Source: Gramella sp. AN32
GTDB taxonomy: Bacteria > Bacteroidota > Bacteroidia > Flavobacteriales > Flavobacteriaceae
DNA length: 64,000 bases
Assembly: GCF_023718305.1 (NCBI RefSeq)
Contig: NZ_QEYO01000015.1
Span: 62,001-126,000, forward strand
Reading direction: 5' to 3'
Shown here: one piece after another, positions 9,436 through 17,471 of the stretch
Numbering within the stretch: position 1 is the stretch's first letter
Layout: each line of letters starts with the position of its first letter
The notes under the pieces: model-generated
What the model saw: the letters and a program-made list of their open reading frames with translations, nothing else
Told to the model about the DNA's origin: nothing
The model's database searches: none
Translations under genes and position numbers: made by a program

Positions 9436-11400
9436 ATGAGTGATAAACACACTTTATACGCTTTAATTCTTCTTCTACTATCTGCGAGTAGCTTCGGTAT
9501 GTTGGCGCAAACAGTCGGGAATGTAAAAAGCCCGGATAAAAACCTTTCCGTAGAGCTAAAGCTGAATGAAAATGGAGCATTGCTCTATCATATTCAGTTG
9601 AAAGACGAAGTTTTTCTGGAAGATTCCCCGCTGGGATTGAAAACTTCCATAGGAGATTTTTCAACTGGGTTAAAATTTATTTCAACTAAAGATTCGGCTA
9701 TTTCTGAAACTTATGAAATGGATAGGGCTAAGGTGAGTAAGGTAAATTATACGGCAAGAGAACTGGTTAGTACATTTACGAATGAAAATAAGGATACGCT
9801 GCAGGTAATTTTCAGCATAAGCGATCGCGATGTGGCGTTTTCCTATAAAATTATTCCGGGAAATGATCAAACCAAAATTCGCATAAAAGAAGAAACCACA
9901 GGATTCGATCTTCCGGACTATGCGACTACGTATATCACGCCACAGGCGCTACCTATGACCGGTTGGGAGAATACCAAGCCAAGCTATGAGGAAGAATATA
10001 CCCTCAACGGATCTATGGGAACGCCTTCTCAATATGGCGTGGGATATACTTTTCCCGCTTTGTTCAAATTAGCTGAAAATGGCTGGATATTAATTTCTGA
10101 AACAGGCGTCCATGGACAATATGTAGGTTCCAGATTGGGCGAGGGCATAGCCAAAGGACTTTATAAGCTGAATTTTCCGCAGGAAGCTGAAAATAACGGA
10201 ATAGGTGAAACCTTTCCATCCATGGCCTTGCCAGCCCAAACGCCCTGGAGAACAATTACACTGGGAGAAACCTTAAAACCAATAGTTGAGTCCACGGTAG
10301 CTTTTGATGTGGTGAAACCGCTTTATGAGGCTTCGGAAGACTATAAAATGGGAAGGGCTACCTGGAGCTGGATTGTATGGCAGGATAACAGTATGAATTA
10401 TGATGACCAGGTTAAATTTATCGACCTCGCCGCAGATCTTAAATTTGAATATATTCTTATTGATGCCAATTGGGACAGGAATATCGGTTATAAAAGAATA
10501 GAAGAGCTGATTAACCATGCCGACTCCAAAAATGTAAAGACACTTTTATGGTATAATTCCAACGGATACTGGAACAATGCTCCGCAGACTCCGCAAGATA
10601 AGATGAATTTTTCGCCTGAAAGGAAAAAAGAAATGCGATGGATGCAGGAGATTGGGGTGAAAGGTATTAAAGTAGATTTTTTCGGGGGTGACAAGCAATC
10701 AACCATGCAACTTTATGAAGATATTTTATCCGATGCTAATGAATATGGCCTTGGAGTTATTTTTCATGGTTGCACTTTACCCCGTGGATGGCAACGAATG
10801 TTCCCAAACTTTGTAAGTTCTGAAGCGGTGCTGGCATCAGAAAATCTTGTCTTCCGGCAGGATGCTTTAGATAAGCACGCCCTAAATGCCACGCTCTTGC
10901 CTTTTACCAGAAATGCCGTGGGAGCCATGGATTTCGCACCTGTTTTTCTGAATAAGAAGCTGTCCAGAGATCAAAAGGAGGGGACAGTTCGCAGTACCAC
11001 AGATGCTTTTGAACTGGCTACATCGGTGCTATATTTTTCACCCATTCAGCATTTTGGATTGACCCCAAATAATTTAGAAGAACAACCGGAATTTGTACTG
11101 GATTTTTTGAAAAATGTCCCCACTACCTGGGATGAAACGGTATTTATTTCCGGTGCTCCTGAAAAGGAGGTCATTTTGGCCCGAAGAAAAGGTGAAAAAT
11201 GGTACATCTCAGCAGTCAACGGGGAGAAAAAACCTAAAAAATTGGAAGTAGAATTTCCTATGCTGGCAGATAAAAAGGTTCAAATGATTTATGATAAAAA
11301 TGATAAAACTGCCGGAACGAAAGATGTGAAAGTCGGGAATAATGGTGCAATCACTTTAGAACTTTTACCCGAAGGAGGGGCTGTTTTAATCAGTAAATAG
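9436..11400 (+). CDS. GH97 glycoside hydrolase, retaining type
   Basis: A secreted GH97 enzyme of 654 residues with a signal peptide ending GMLAQ. Order of parts: N-terminal beta-sandwich (about 28-290), catalytic barrel (about 300-560, starting WSWIVWQDNSMNYDDQ) and C-terminal sandwich. Asp414 in IKVDFFGGDK and Glu469 in LASENLVF match in position and spacing the nucleophile Asp415 and acid/base Glu470 that I recall for the retaining Bacteroides enzyme BtGal97a; the inverting SusB type uses Glu bases instead. Retaining GH97 enzymes include alpha-galactosidases and beta-L-arabinopyranosidases, which have related substrates. Being the last gene of an arabinose operon, arabinopyranosidase activity is plausible but unproved. 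Confidence 0.88.
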   Translation: MSDKHTLYALILLLLSASSFGMLAQTVGNVKSPDKNLSVELKLNENGALLYHIQLKDEVFLEDSPLGLKTSIGDFSTGLKFISTKDSAISETYEMDRAKVSKVNYTARELVSTFTNENKDTLQVIFSISDRDVAFSYKIIPGNDQTKIRIKEETTGFDLPDYATTYITPQALPMTGWENTKPSYEEEYTLNGSMGTPSQYGVGYTFPALFKLAENGWILISETGVHGQYVGSRLGEGIAKGLYKLNFPQEAENNGIGETFPSMALPAQTPWRTITLGETLKPIVESTVAFDVVKPLYEASEDYKMGRATWSWIVWQDNSMNYDDQVKFIDLAADLKFEYILIDANWDRNIGYKRIEELINHADSKNVKTLLWYNSNGYWNNAPQTPQDKMNFSPERKKEMRWMQEIGVKGIKVDFFGGDKQSTMQLYEDILSDANEYGLGVIFHGCTLPRGWQRMFPNFVSSEAVLASENLVFRQDALDKHALNATLLPFTRNAVGAMDFAPVFLNKKLSRDQKEGTVRSTTDAFELATSVLYFSPIQHFGLTPNNLEEQPEFVLDFLKNVPTTWDETVFISGAPEKEVILARRKGEKWYISAVNGEKKPKKLEVEFPMLADKKVQMIYDKNDKTAGTKDVKVGNNGAITLELLPEGGAVLISK

Positions 11401-11737
11401 AAAAGAATTCAAGTAGTTAAACAAGTATTTTAATTTTCACTAATTTTATTAACTTGACATTATTCTAAATTACTTATTATATAGGGTGTAATTTGTTTAA
11501 ATTTGAAAATCAGCGAGTTAAAAATTCACCGATCGTCAAAAGTTAAACAAGTTAAAAGCCCATCATAAAGGGCAACTCAGCCAGGATATATATTCTGGCG
11601 AGGCTACTTTTTAAATCCCTTCCTAAAACAGCTTAACAGATATTAGCATACTGTTTTAAAGTTTGCTTAAATAACATCGGCTTAACAGTCTTCCCCACAT
11701 CCATCTCTTAAATTCGAGTAACCAAAAAAATAAAATA
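11401..11737 (+). other. 337-bp non-coding stretch with a strong hairpin before the SYLF genes
   Basis: No credible gene is seen. The stretch holds a TAAATTTG octamer at 11498-11505 that fits the -7 consensus, and a near-perfect hairpin at 11580-11599 (arms GCCAGGATAT / ATATTCTGGC with one G-U pair) followed within 8 nt by CTTTTT at about 11608-11612. If transcription starts near 11512, the SYLF gene has a leader of about 225 nt with an internal terminator-like structure, or a short RNA is made. Function is not established. Confidence 0.4.
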
Positions 11738-12283
11738 ATGAAAAAATTAAGCAGTTATTTAGGTATGGCAGGATTATTAATGTTGTTCGTGGCAATAACA
11801 AGTTGTGGCCCCGGGAAAAATGCTAATGTAGATTCTTTGATAAAGGATGCAAATGATGCGAAAGCCAACATGATCCAGGCTGATGCAAGCGTGCAGGAAT
11901 TGTTTGCTAGCTCGGCTGGATATGCCATATTTCCAAATGTTGGAAAAGGGGCATATATCATTGGCGGCGCTTCAGGAAACGGGATTGTTTATGAAAACGG
12001 AACTATGATTGGATATTCCAATCTAAAGCAGGTTGATGTTGGACTTCAGGTAGGTGGTGAAGCTTATAGCGAAGTGCTATTCTTCGAAACTAAGGATGCG
12101 CTGAATGATTTTAAAGATGGGGAATATGAGCTTTCCGGAAATGCAACCGCTGTAATTATCGAAAAAGGTAAATCTAAAACTATTAAGTTTGAGGATGGAA
12201 TTGCCGTAGCAACAATGCCTAAAGCAGGAGCTATGATTGGAGTTTCAGTTGCCGGACAACGATTTGGATATACCGCAAAATAA
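11738..12283 (+). CDS. SYLF (Ysc84-like) domain lipoprotein, copy 1
   Basis: 181 residues with a lipoprotein signal ending ITSC at Cys23. The mature part is one SYLF/Ysc84 domain: GYAIFPNVGKGAYIIGGASGNG, then GLQVGGEAYSEVLFF and the closing ATMPKAGAMIGVSVAGQRF. Eukaryotic SYLF domains bind phosphoinositides; the role of the bacterial lipoproteins is not well defined, though lipid binding at the periplasmic membrane face is reasonable. A near copy follows 130 nt downstream. A hairpin terminator stands between them, so they are probably separate transcripts. Confidence 0.88.
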   Translation: MKKLSSYLGMAGLLMLFVAITSCGPGKNANVDSLIKDANDAKANMIQADASVQELFASSAGYAIFPNVGKGAYIIGGASGNGIVYENGTMIGYSNLKQVDVGLQVGGEAYSEVLFFETKDALNDFKDGEYELSGNATAVIIEKGKSKTIKFEDGIAVATMPKAGAMIGVSVAGQRFGYTAK

Positions 12284-12303
12284 TTAAGCACTTATATGTT
12301 ACA

Positions 12304-12329
12304 AAGCCGATTAAGAATCGGCTTTTTTT
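12304..12329 (+). terminator. intrinsic terminator after SYLF copy 1
   Basis: Arms AAGCCGATT and AATCGGCTT pair perfectly around AAG and are followed by a run of seven T (12323-12329). It lies 20 nt after the stop codon. Confidence 0.9.
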
Positions 12330-12362
12330 ATCCTTTTGCGTTTAATAACAAAGCATTAACTC

Positions 12363-12390
12363 TTGACGAATTGAATTGTAAGTACCTTTA
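12363..12390 (+). promoter_or_regulatory. promoter of SYLF copy 2
   Basis: TTG at 12363-12365 and TACCTTTA at 12383-12390 are 17 nt apart, matching the Bacteroidetes layout TTG-N17-23-TAnnTTTG with one mismatch in the last base. The start codon is 22 nt downstream. Together with the terminator just upstream it makes copy 2 an independent unit. Confidence 0.6.
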
Positions 12391-12412
12391 AGCGTAATAA
12401 AAAATCAAAACT

Positions 12413-12952
12413 ATGAAAAAATTATTTTTACCCGTAATGGCCTTTTTCGTTCTGGCTTTGTCTGGTTGTTCTTCTACGATCGATAATGTAAAAAAAGATC
12501 AGATTGCAAAAGATGCCCAGGTTGCCAAGACAGCTTTCATTAACAGTAGCACCAATCTGGACGAATTATTTCAAAAATCTGAAGGTTATGCGATCTTTCC
12601 TAATGTGGGAAAAGGTGCCATGGTTGCGGGGGGTGCTTCAGGAAATGGAGCAGTTTATCAAAAAGGTAATCTTATTGGATATGCCAAACTTAAACAGGTT
12701 GATATAGGTTTTCAATTAGGGGGCCAGGCTTTTAGACAGGTGATTTTATTTCAAACCACCAAAGAATTAGAGCGTTTTAAAAATGGAAATTTTGAACTTT
12801 CAGGAAATGCATCTGCCGTGGCGATGGATGATGGAGTGGCAAAATCTGTAGAATTTAGAGATGGTTTGGCCATTGCAACTATGCCTAAGGCTGGAGCAAT
12901 GATCGAAGTTTCGGTTGGAGGACAAAAATTTGAATATATTCCATTGAATTAA
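12413..12952 (+). CDS. SYLF (Ysc84-like) domain lipoprotein, copy 2
   Basis: 179 residues, lipoprotein signal ending LSGC at Cys19, and one SYLF domain with the same landmarks as copy 1: GYAIFPNVGKGAMVAGGASGNG, IGFQLGGQAFRQVILF and ATMPKAGAMIEVSVGGQKF. The two proteins are alike along their whole length, which marks an old tandem duplication; signal peptides and the first 20 mature residues differ most. It has its own promoter and terminator. Function as for copy 1: lipid-associated envelope protein, unproved. Confidence 0.88.
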   Translation: MKKLFLPVMAFFVLALSGCSSTIDNVKKDQIAKDAQVAKTAFINSSTNLDELFQKSEGYAIFPNVGKGAMVAGGASGNGAVYQKGNLIGYAKLKQVDIGFQLGGQAFRQVILFQTTKELERFKNGNFELSGNASAVAMDDGVAKSVEFRDGLAIATMPKAGAMIEVSVGGQKFEYIPLN

Positions 12953-12971
12953 TAGTTGAAATATTGAATTT

Positions 12972-12999
12972 AAAAGCCGGCAATTTGTCGGCTTTTTTT
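12972..12999 (+). terminator. intrinsic terminator after SYLF copy 2
   Basis: AAAAGCCG pairs with CGGCTTTT across a 9-nt loop and runs into seven T, 20 nt after the stop codon. The dehalogenase gene starts 14 nt later. Confidence 0.85.
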
Positions 13000-13013
13000 A
13001 ATCCTAAGAAACA

Positions 13014-13679
13014 ATGAAGAATCCCAATCTTATCGTTTTTGACGTAAATGAAACCTTGTTGAATATGAGTCCGTTAAAAGCGAATATCAATAACGCGTTT
13101 CAGCATGACCAGGTGGCAGAGATCTGGTTTGAGCAACTGCTGCATTATAGTCTGGTAGAAAGTACGATCGGTAATTATCAAAATTTCAGTGAGATTGCCC
13201 GGGCAGTCCTACAGATGAATGCAGTTCAGCATAATTTGAAGTTTACAGAATCTGATATTCAAAGTATCCTGGAACCCATTACGCAACTAACCGCGTATCC
13301 CGATGTTCCCAAAGGTTTTGAGATTTTGAAAGAGAAAGGATATAGGCTGGTGGCCTTGAGCAATGGGAAACCTGATGTTTTAAAGGAACAGTTAAATAAT
13401 TCAAATTTGACCGGTTTCCTCGACAATATCTATAGTATTGAGGGTTGTAAAAAATATAAACCCCATCCTGAAGCTTATCACTATGTTTTGGAAAGTGAAA
13501 ACTGTTCCGCAGAAAATGCCATGATGGTCGCGGCCCATGGTTGGGATATCTATGGAGCTTCTGAAGTTGGGATGCAAACAGCATTCATCAGGCGGCAGGA
13601 TAAAGTTTTATATCCTTTGTCTAAAACTCCAAATTTTGATGTGAAAAAAATAACCGATCTCGCGGAAAAACTCCGCTAA
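13014..13679 (+). CDS. HAD-superfamily hydrolase, haloacid dehalogenase type II
   Basis: 221 residues with a complete type II L-2-haloacid dehalogenase pattern: nucleophile Asp10 in VFDVNETLLN, Ser/Asn in ALSNGKPDVL, Lys in KKYKPHPEAY, and the acidic-loop region MMVAAHGWDIYGA. Family members hydrolyse L-2-haloalkanoic acids to D-2-hydroxy acids, and marine flavobacterial members are known to do so; general phosphatase or housekeeping activity cannot be excluded. It is cytoplasmic, with no signal peptide. It stands alone between a terminator and a convergent gene and shares a hairpin with it. Confidence 0.85.
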   Translation: MKNPNLIVFDVNETLLNMSPLKANINNAFQHDQVAEIWFEQLLHYSLVESTIGNYQNFSEIARAVLQMNAVQHNLKFTESDIQSILEPITQLTAYPDVPKGFEILKEKGYRLVALSNGKPDVLKEQLNNSNLTGFLDNIYSIEGCKKYKPHPEAYHYVLESENCSAENAMMVAAHGWDIYGASEVGMQTAFIRRQDKVLYPLSKTPNFDVKKITDLAEKLR

Positions 13680-13690
13680 GATCGGTTATT
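13650..13690. terminator. bidirectional terminator for convergent genes
   Basis: ATAACCGATCT and AGATCGGTTAT are perfect 11-bp arms with an inner GCGG/CCGC stem in the loop. A-rich sequence precedes and TATTT follows, so it can end transcripts from both sides. The left arm lies inside the last codons of the dehalogenase gene and its stop codon is in the right half. Confidence 0.75.
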
Positions 13691-13711
13691 TACCCTGGTT
13701 ATTTAGTTTTT

Positions 13712-16700
13712 TTAAAAATCGAAATTAAAGGTGAAATTTAATCTTCCTCCTTCATCACCTACGTAGTATCCAATATTTCCGGTAAAAGCTTTGAAGGCAT
13801 TTATAAATATCGATCCACCCCAATCGGTATGCCAGTCATTAGAATTATCATCATCCAGCCAAACCCTACCATAATCGAAACCAACGCTGGCTCCCATACG
13901 AATTGGGATAAAATTGGTCCTAAATTGTGCAACACCACTTCTAATATCGATGTTTTGATAGAAAGCATATTTACCATTAAAACGCTGATTACGATAACCT
14001 CTTAGGCTATTTTGATCTCCACCACCCAAAACTGCAGCATGATAAAATTCATAATTATCCCCAATTATCGCTTCCCCGCCAATTTTGGTGGCCAATGCGG
14101 CAAAACCACTTTCATGCAACGGGTAATCCAGCGCTAACATGGGTCTTACGTATGCAAATTTATTATCAAATTCGTCGATATTCGCTTTATAACCTGCGGT
14201 AAGATCCAGTTCTACACCTCTGGATGGAAAAGCTTCCCGATCTTTATTAAAATAATTATAATTCAATTCCCCTCCTGCATAAAGCTGACTTTCAAAAATT
14301 GGATCGGCTGGTGTAAAAGTATCTGCTACAAAACGGCCTTCATCATAATCTACTTCCATAGATTCTATCATGGGCATGACGGTAAAAGAGCTTTTTTTGC
14401 CATTTCTCCAGATGAGCGATGGGGCAAAATGCCATTGTTGAACTTTAACCCGGTTATAATCTTTGGCTACATCATCAGGGTCATATTCACTATCATTACC
14501 GCTTCCGAAGTAGTTCAATGTGAAATTCGGACTGGAATAATAGGCATTTAAGCCGAAGTTCCAGTTATAGAAAATATGTGCAAATTCTGCGTTGTATTCT
14601 ACATCGAATCCCTGCGTAGCGAAAAAGTAGTTACCGCTAAGGCTTTGCCTGGTGGTAAAGGGGTTTCTGGCCAGGCCGTATGTTGTATAGGTGTTTTTAA
14701 TACCAAGTTTAAAACCAGTATCCGAATTAAAATCGGCACCTGGAAATAAAGTATACTCTCTTATTCTTTTCTTTTTAGGGTCATAATTGTTGATGTCGTA
14801 AGAATCGACTAACATTTTATGCGCACCCGGGGTTTTAATGGTATTGTCTTTACTCTTATAATCGTAAAGTTTTGCTTTTCTGGTGTTCTGAAAATCATAA
14901 ATATCATTCTCTTCCCCGCCAATTATTTTTAATGGTACCAATTGGGAGCCTTTCCCCACAATCTTAAATTCGTCGTCACCATCCAGGCCATAAATCCAAA
15001 CCTCCCTGGTCATATCTGAATTATATGATTTTTCAGCTTTGATGTCGCCATCCTTATTTTTAAGCTGGACAGTAGTAATCCCTTTAGCTTTCCTGGTAAT
15101 AAGGAATTTATCATCATCATCAGTACCAATAAACATATCAAATTCAGCCAGATGCTGATAATATTCCCGGGCGATTTTTTCAAGATTGCCTCTTCTCGCT
15201 TTTAGGGTAGTTTTTATATGCTCTACATTTTGATCCTTATTGATTCCAGCGGGTAATACTGCAAATGCTTCCTGTATCACTTCATCAGTAATATTATTCT
15301 GAATATAATCTACTTGTTTTTGCCAGTCTTCCCATTGTGCATTTCTAATAAAAGCTTTATCCAGAGGATACCCGGCTACATTGAACCATTTTGGCCTTTT
15401 CACCATATCGGTATAATTTTCCAAAGCTCTAAATTGTGAAAAACCCAGTTTCAAAAGGGTGAGGGCAAAGCCATCATTTTTTGGAAAAACCTGATCCCGG
15501 TCTTTGGCAATAGGGAGATATTTTTTACCTCCCTTATCATCTTCAAATTCTGCCCATTCATATTGCCCATCATGTCTATCCCAATCGCCCATCAGCATAT
15601 CCAGCAGCCTGGCCCTTATAAACATATCTTCATCTACATAAATATCCTTTGATTCCCTTATCTTCAGAAAAAGATCTGGGGTATTCACGATATCATCAGC
15701 ATTACCGAAAACCTCGAGATCCTTATTTTCATCTCCTACATGTTTCTCAAACATATAAAGTTCATCCCCATAGTCAATATTAAAAACTCCCAAAGCTTCC
15801 TGTTTTGGGACATAATATAATTTTGAATTAGGATGGTAAATATCCAATTCATCCATCAATCTACCAGCAGGAAATGTTCCATAGGGGAAAGCGGTAGTAT
15901 AAAAATCCTGCACATATCGCTCTGCGATGGTATTTTCTAAAAAATCTTCCACATAATGCGTTTGAACAACTGATGTTTGCAGGTATTGTAAGGCACTTTT
16001 CTTAAGTGCCCTTAGTGTATATTCATGTTCATCATCGTCTATAAAACTAAGAGACCTGGACTGGTGACCACCACCGGCGCCCAAAACTTCAAGATTCCCG
16101 GGGATTGTATCTAAATACAGGACTGGAAATTCGAATTTTTTACTATAAAAAGATCTGTAATGTTGTCCCCAGATAGCTTTGAATAAGCCATCCTTATCGG
16201 TTTCCTTCTCGGTGTAAACAGAGGAAATGGTGGTTTTACCTAATTTTTGCTTTGGCCAGGTGACATCAGATAGTTTCGGTCTTTCGCGGGATATTTGTTG
16301 ATTAAAAATAACTTCGGAGCCCGATGGTGTAACTTTAAAAAATTCTACATCTGAACTCCCGTCCTTAAAAACATTCATCTTAGCATAACCCAGGTCATAA
16401 GCCGCAAAATCACCATGACGCTTGATTGGATTTGCTTTTTTTGGATTTTGAGTTACCCCAGATATGATTTGTTCAACTCCATCGTCTTGCAAATACTGTA
16501 AGTTATGATCCTGTCCGGAAAGGAATATTACATCATGATATTGTTGGGCAAGGGTGGACAAAGTTCCCATTAATTTGGCTAAATCTGGATTCCTACGGGT
16601 TTGAGTTCCCGTACCAATTATTTTTTCGAAAAAATTTAATTTGGTTTGGGTCATCACCGGGTGATACACCGCTACTAACACGGTTTTCATCTGGTTATCC

Positions 16701-17311
16701 TCCAGTTCATCATTAAATTCTTCCCTAAACTGGGTACGTGTTTTTATGTCACATTTATTATTGATGTAAGGATGTTCATCCCAATTTTCGAGATACCATT
16801 GTGAATCGATCATAATAAGCTGAACATCATCGCTAAGGCTTTCGCTTTCGATAGGGCAACCGTCATTAGGCCAAAATTTCACTTTTGAATTGTCCTGTAA
16901 AAATGATTCAAGATCATCTATATTATCTGGGGCATCCTCCTGCCATTCGTTATAACCGGGAGTGATAATAACCCTTCCTTTGAATTCTTCAATTTTAGAA
17001 AGCAGGTTTTTTTTCAGGTATTCTTCAACCCGATCACGCCCATTATCTTTATCTGGAAAACCTCCTTTAGGGACGATGTTCCCTGTGATTACTAAAGTTG
17101 AAGAATCTTCTTCTTTTGAAGCTCTCACGATTTCAGAAAGAATTTTATCGTTGGAAGCGTCATCACGTATACCTGTATTGGAAGTGATGTATACAGAGTG
17201 GATATTGTTTTTTTCCTGGGCTAATATGGTAGTGTTCGTAAAAAGGAAAATTATTAAACCGAGATAAGTAAGTAGGTTTTTCGGAAAAACTGAATTGGTA
17301 CTTTGAGACAT
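13712..17311 (-). CDS. calcineurin-like (degenerate) domain fused to a BamA-type outer-membrane barrel
   Basis: 1199 residues, signal peptide ending TTILAQ. Parts: calcineurin-like phosphoesterase domain (about 35-345), a large middle region (about 345-870), and a C-terminal 16-strand-like D15/BamA barrel (about 880-1199) ending in FNFDF. In flavobacterial relatives the first domain keeps metal-binding GDN, GNHD and GHDH motifs. Here they read ITGNIVP (74-81), PGYNEW (118-123) and SGQDHN (265-270), so several metal ligands appear lost; His217 in YHPV and His269 remain. It may be a non-catalytic or altered domain on an outer-membrane protein. The exact role is unknown. It is alone on its strand. 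Confidence 0.82.
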   Translation of the reverse strand: MSQSTNSVFPKNLLTYLGLIIFLFTNTTILAQEKNNIHSVYITSNTGIRDDASNDKILSEIVRASKEEDSSTLVITGNIVPKGGFPDKDNGRDRVEEYLKKNLLSKIEEFKGRVIITPGYNEWQEDAPDNIDDLESFLQDNSKVKFWPNDGCPIESESLSDDVQLIMIDSQWYLENWDEHPYINNKCDIKTRTQFREEFNDELEDNQMKTVLVAVYHPVMTQTKLNFFEKIIGTGTQTRRNPDLAKLMGTLSTLAQQYHDVIFLSGQDHNLQYLQDDGVEQIISGVTQNPKKANPIKRHGDFAAYDLGYAKMNVFKDGSSDVEFFKVTPSGSEVIFNQQISRERPKLSDVTWPKQKLGKTTISSVYTEKETDKDGLFKAIWGQHYRSFYSKKFEFPVLYLDTIPGNLEVLGAGGGHQSRSLSFIDDDEHEYTLRALKKSALQYLQTSVVQTHYVEDFLENTIAERYVQDFYTTAFPYGTFPAGRLMDELDIYHPNSKLYYVPKQEALGVFNIDYGDELYMFEKHVGDENKDLEVFGNADDIVNTPDLFLKIRESKDIYVDEDMFIRARLLDMLMGDWDRHDGQYEWAEFEDDKGGKKYLPIAKDRDQVFPKNDGFALTLLKLGFSQFRALENYTDMVKRPKWFNVAGYPLDKAFIRNAQWEDWQKQVDYIQNNITDEVIQEAFAVLPAGINKDQNVEHIKTTLKARRGNLEKIAREYYQHLAEFDMFIGTDDDDKFLITRKAKGITTVQLKNKDGDIKAEKSYNSDMTREVWIYGLDGDDEFKIVGKGSQLVPLKIIGGEENDIYDFQNTRKAKLYDYKSKDNTIKTPGAHKMLVDSYDINNYDPKKKRIREYTLFPGADFNSDTGFKLGIKNTYTTYGLARNPFTTRQSLSGNYFFATQGFDVEYNAEFAHIFYNWNFGLNAYYSSPNFTLNYFGSGNDSEYDPDDVAKDYNRVKVQQWHFAPSLIWRNGKKSSFTVMPMIESMEVDYDEGRFVADTFTPADPIFESQLYAGGELNYNYFNKDREAFPSRGVELDLTAGYKANIDEFDNKFAYVRPMLALDYPLHESGFAALATKIGGEAIIGDNYEFYHAAVLGGGDQNSLRGYRNQRFNGKYAFYQNIDIRSGVAQFRTNFIPIRMGASVGFDYGRVWLDDDNSNDWHTDWGGSIFINAFKAFTGNIGYYVGDEGGRLNFTFNFDF

Positions 17312-17339
17312 ATATGAGTTAGGTTGTTTGATAATTCAC

Positions 17340-17347
17340 CAAAAGTA
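17340..17347 (-). promoter_or_regulatory. -7 element of the barrel-protein gene
   Basis: On the - strand TACTTTTG fits TAnnTTTG exactly, 28 nt before the start codon. A TTGACGG lies 14 nt upstream, closer than the usual -33 spacing, so only the -7 part is supported. Confidence 0.45.
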
Positions 17348-17471
17348 GTATAGTTAACCGTCAAAAAAATTCAATAAAAATGAATCTTCATTGGGCTTTA
17401 TCAATATTTAACATCTACAACTAAAAATTTTATTAACACATTTTAAGCAATTTAACGAATTATTTTCAGCT

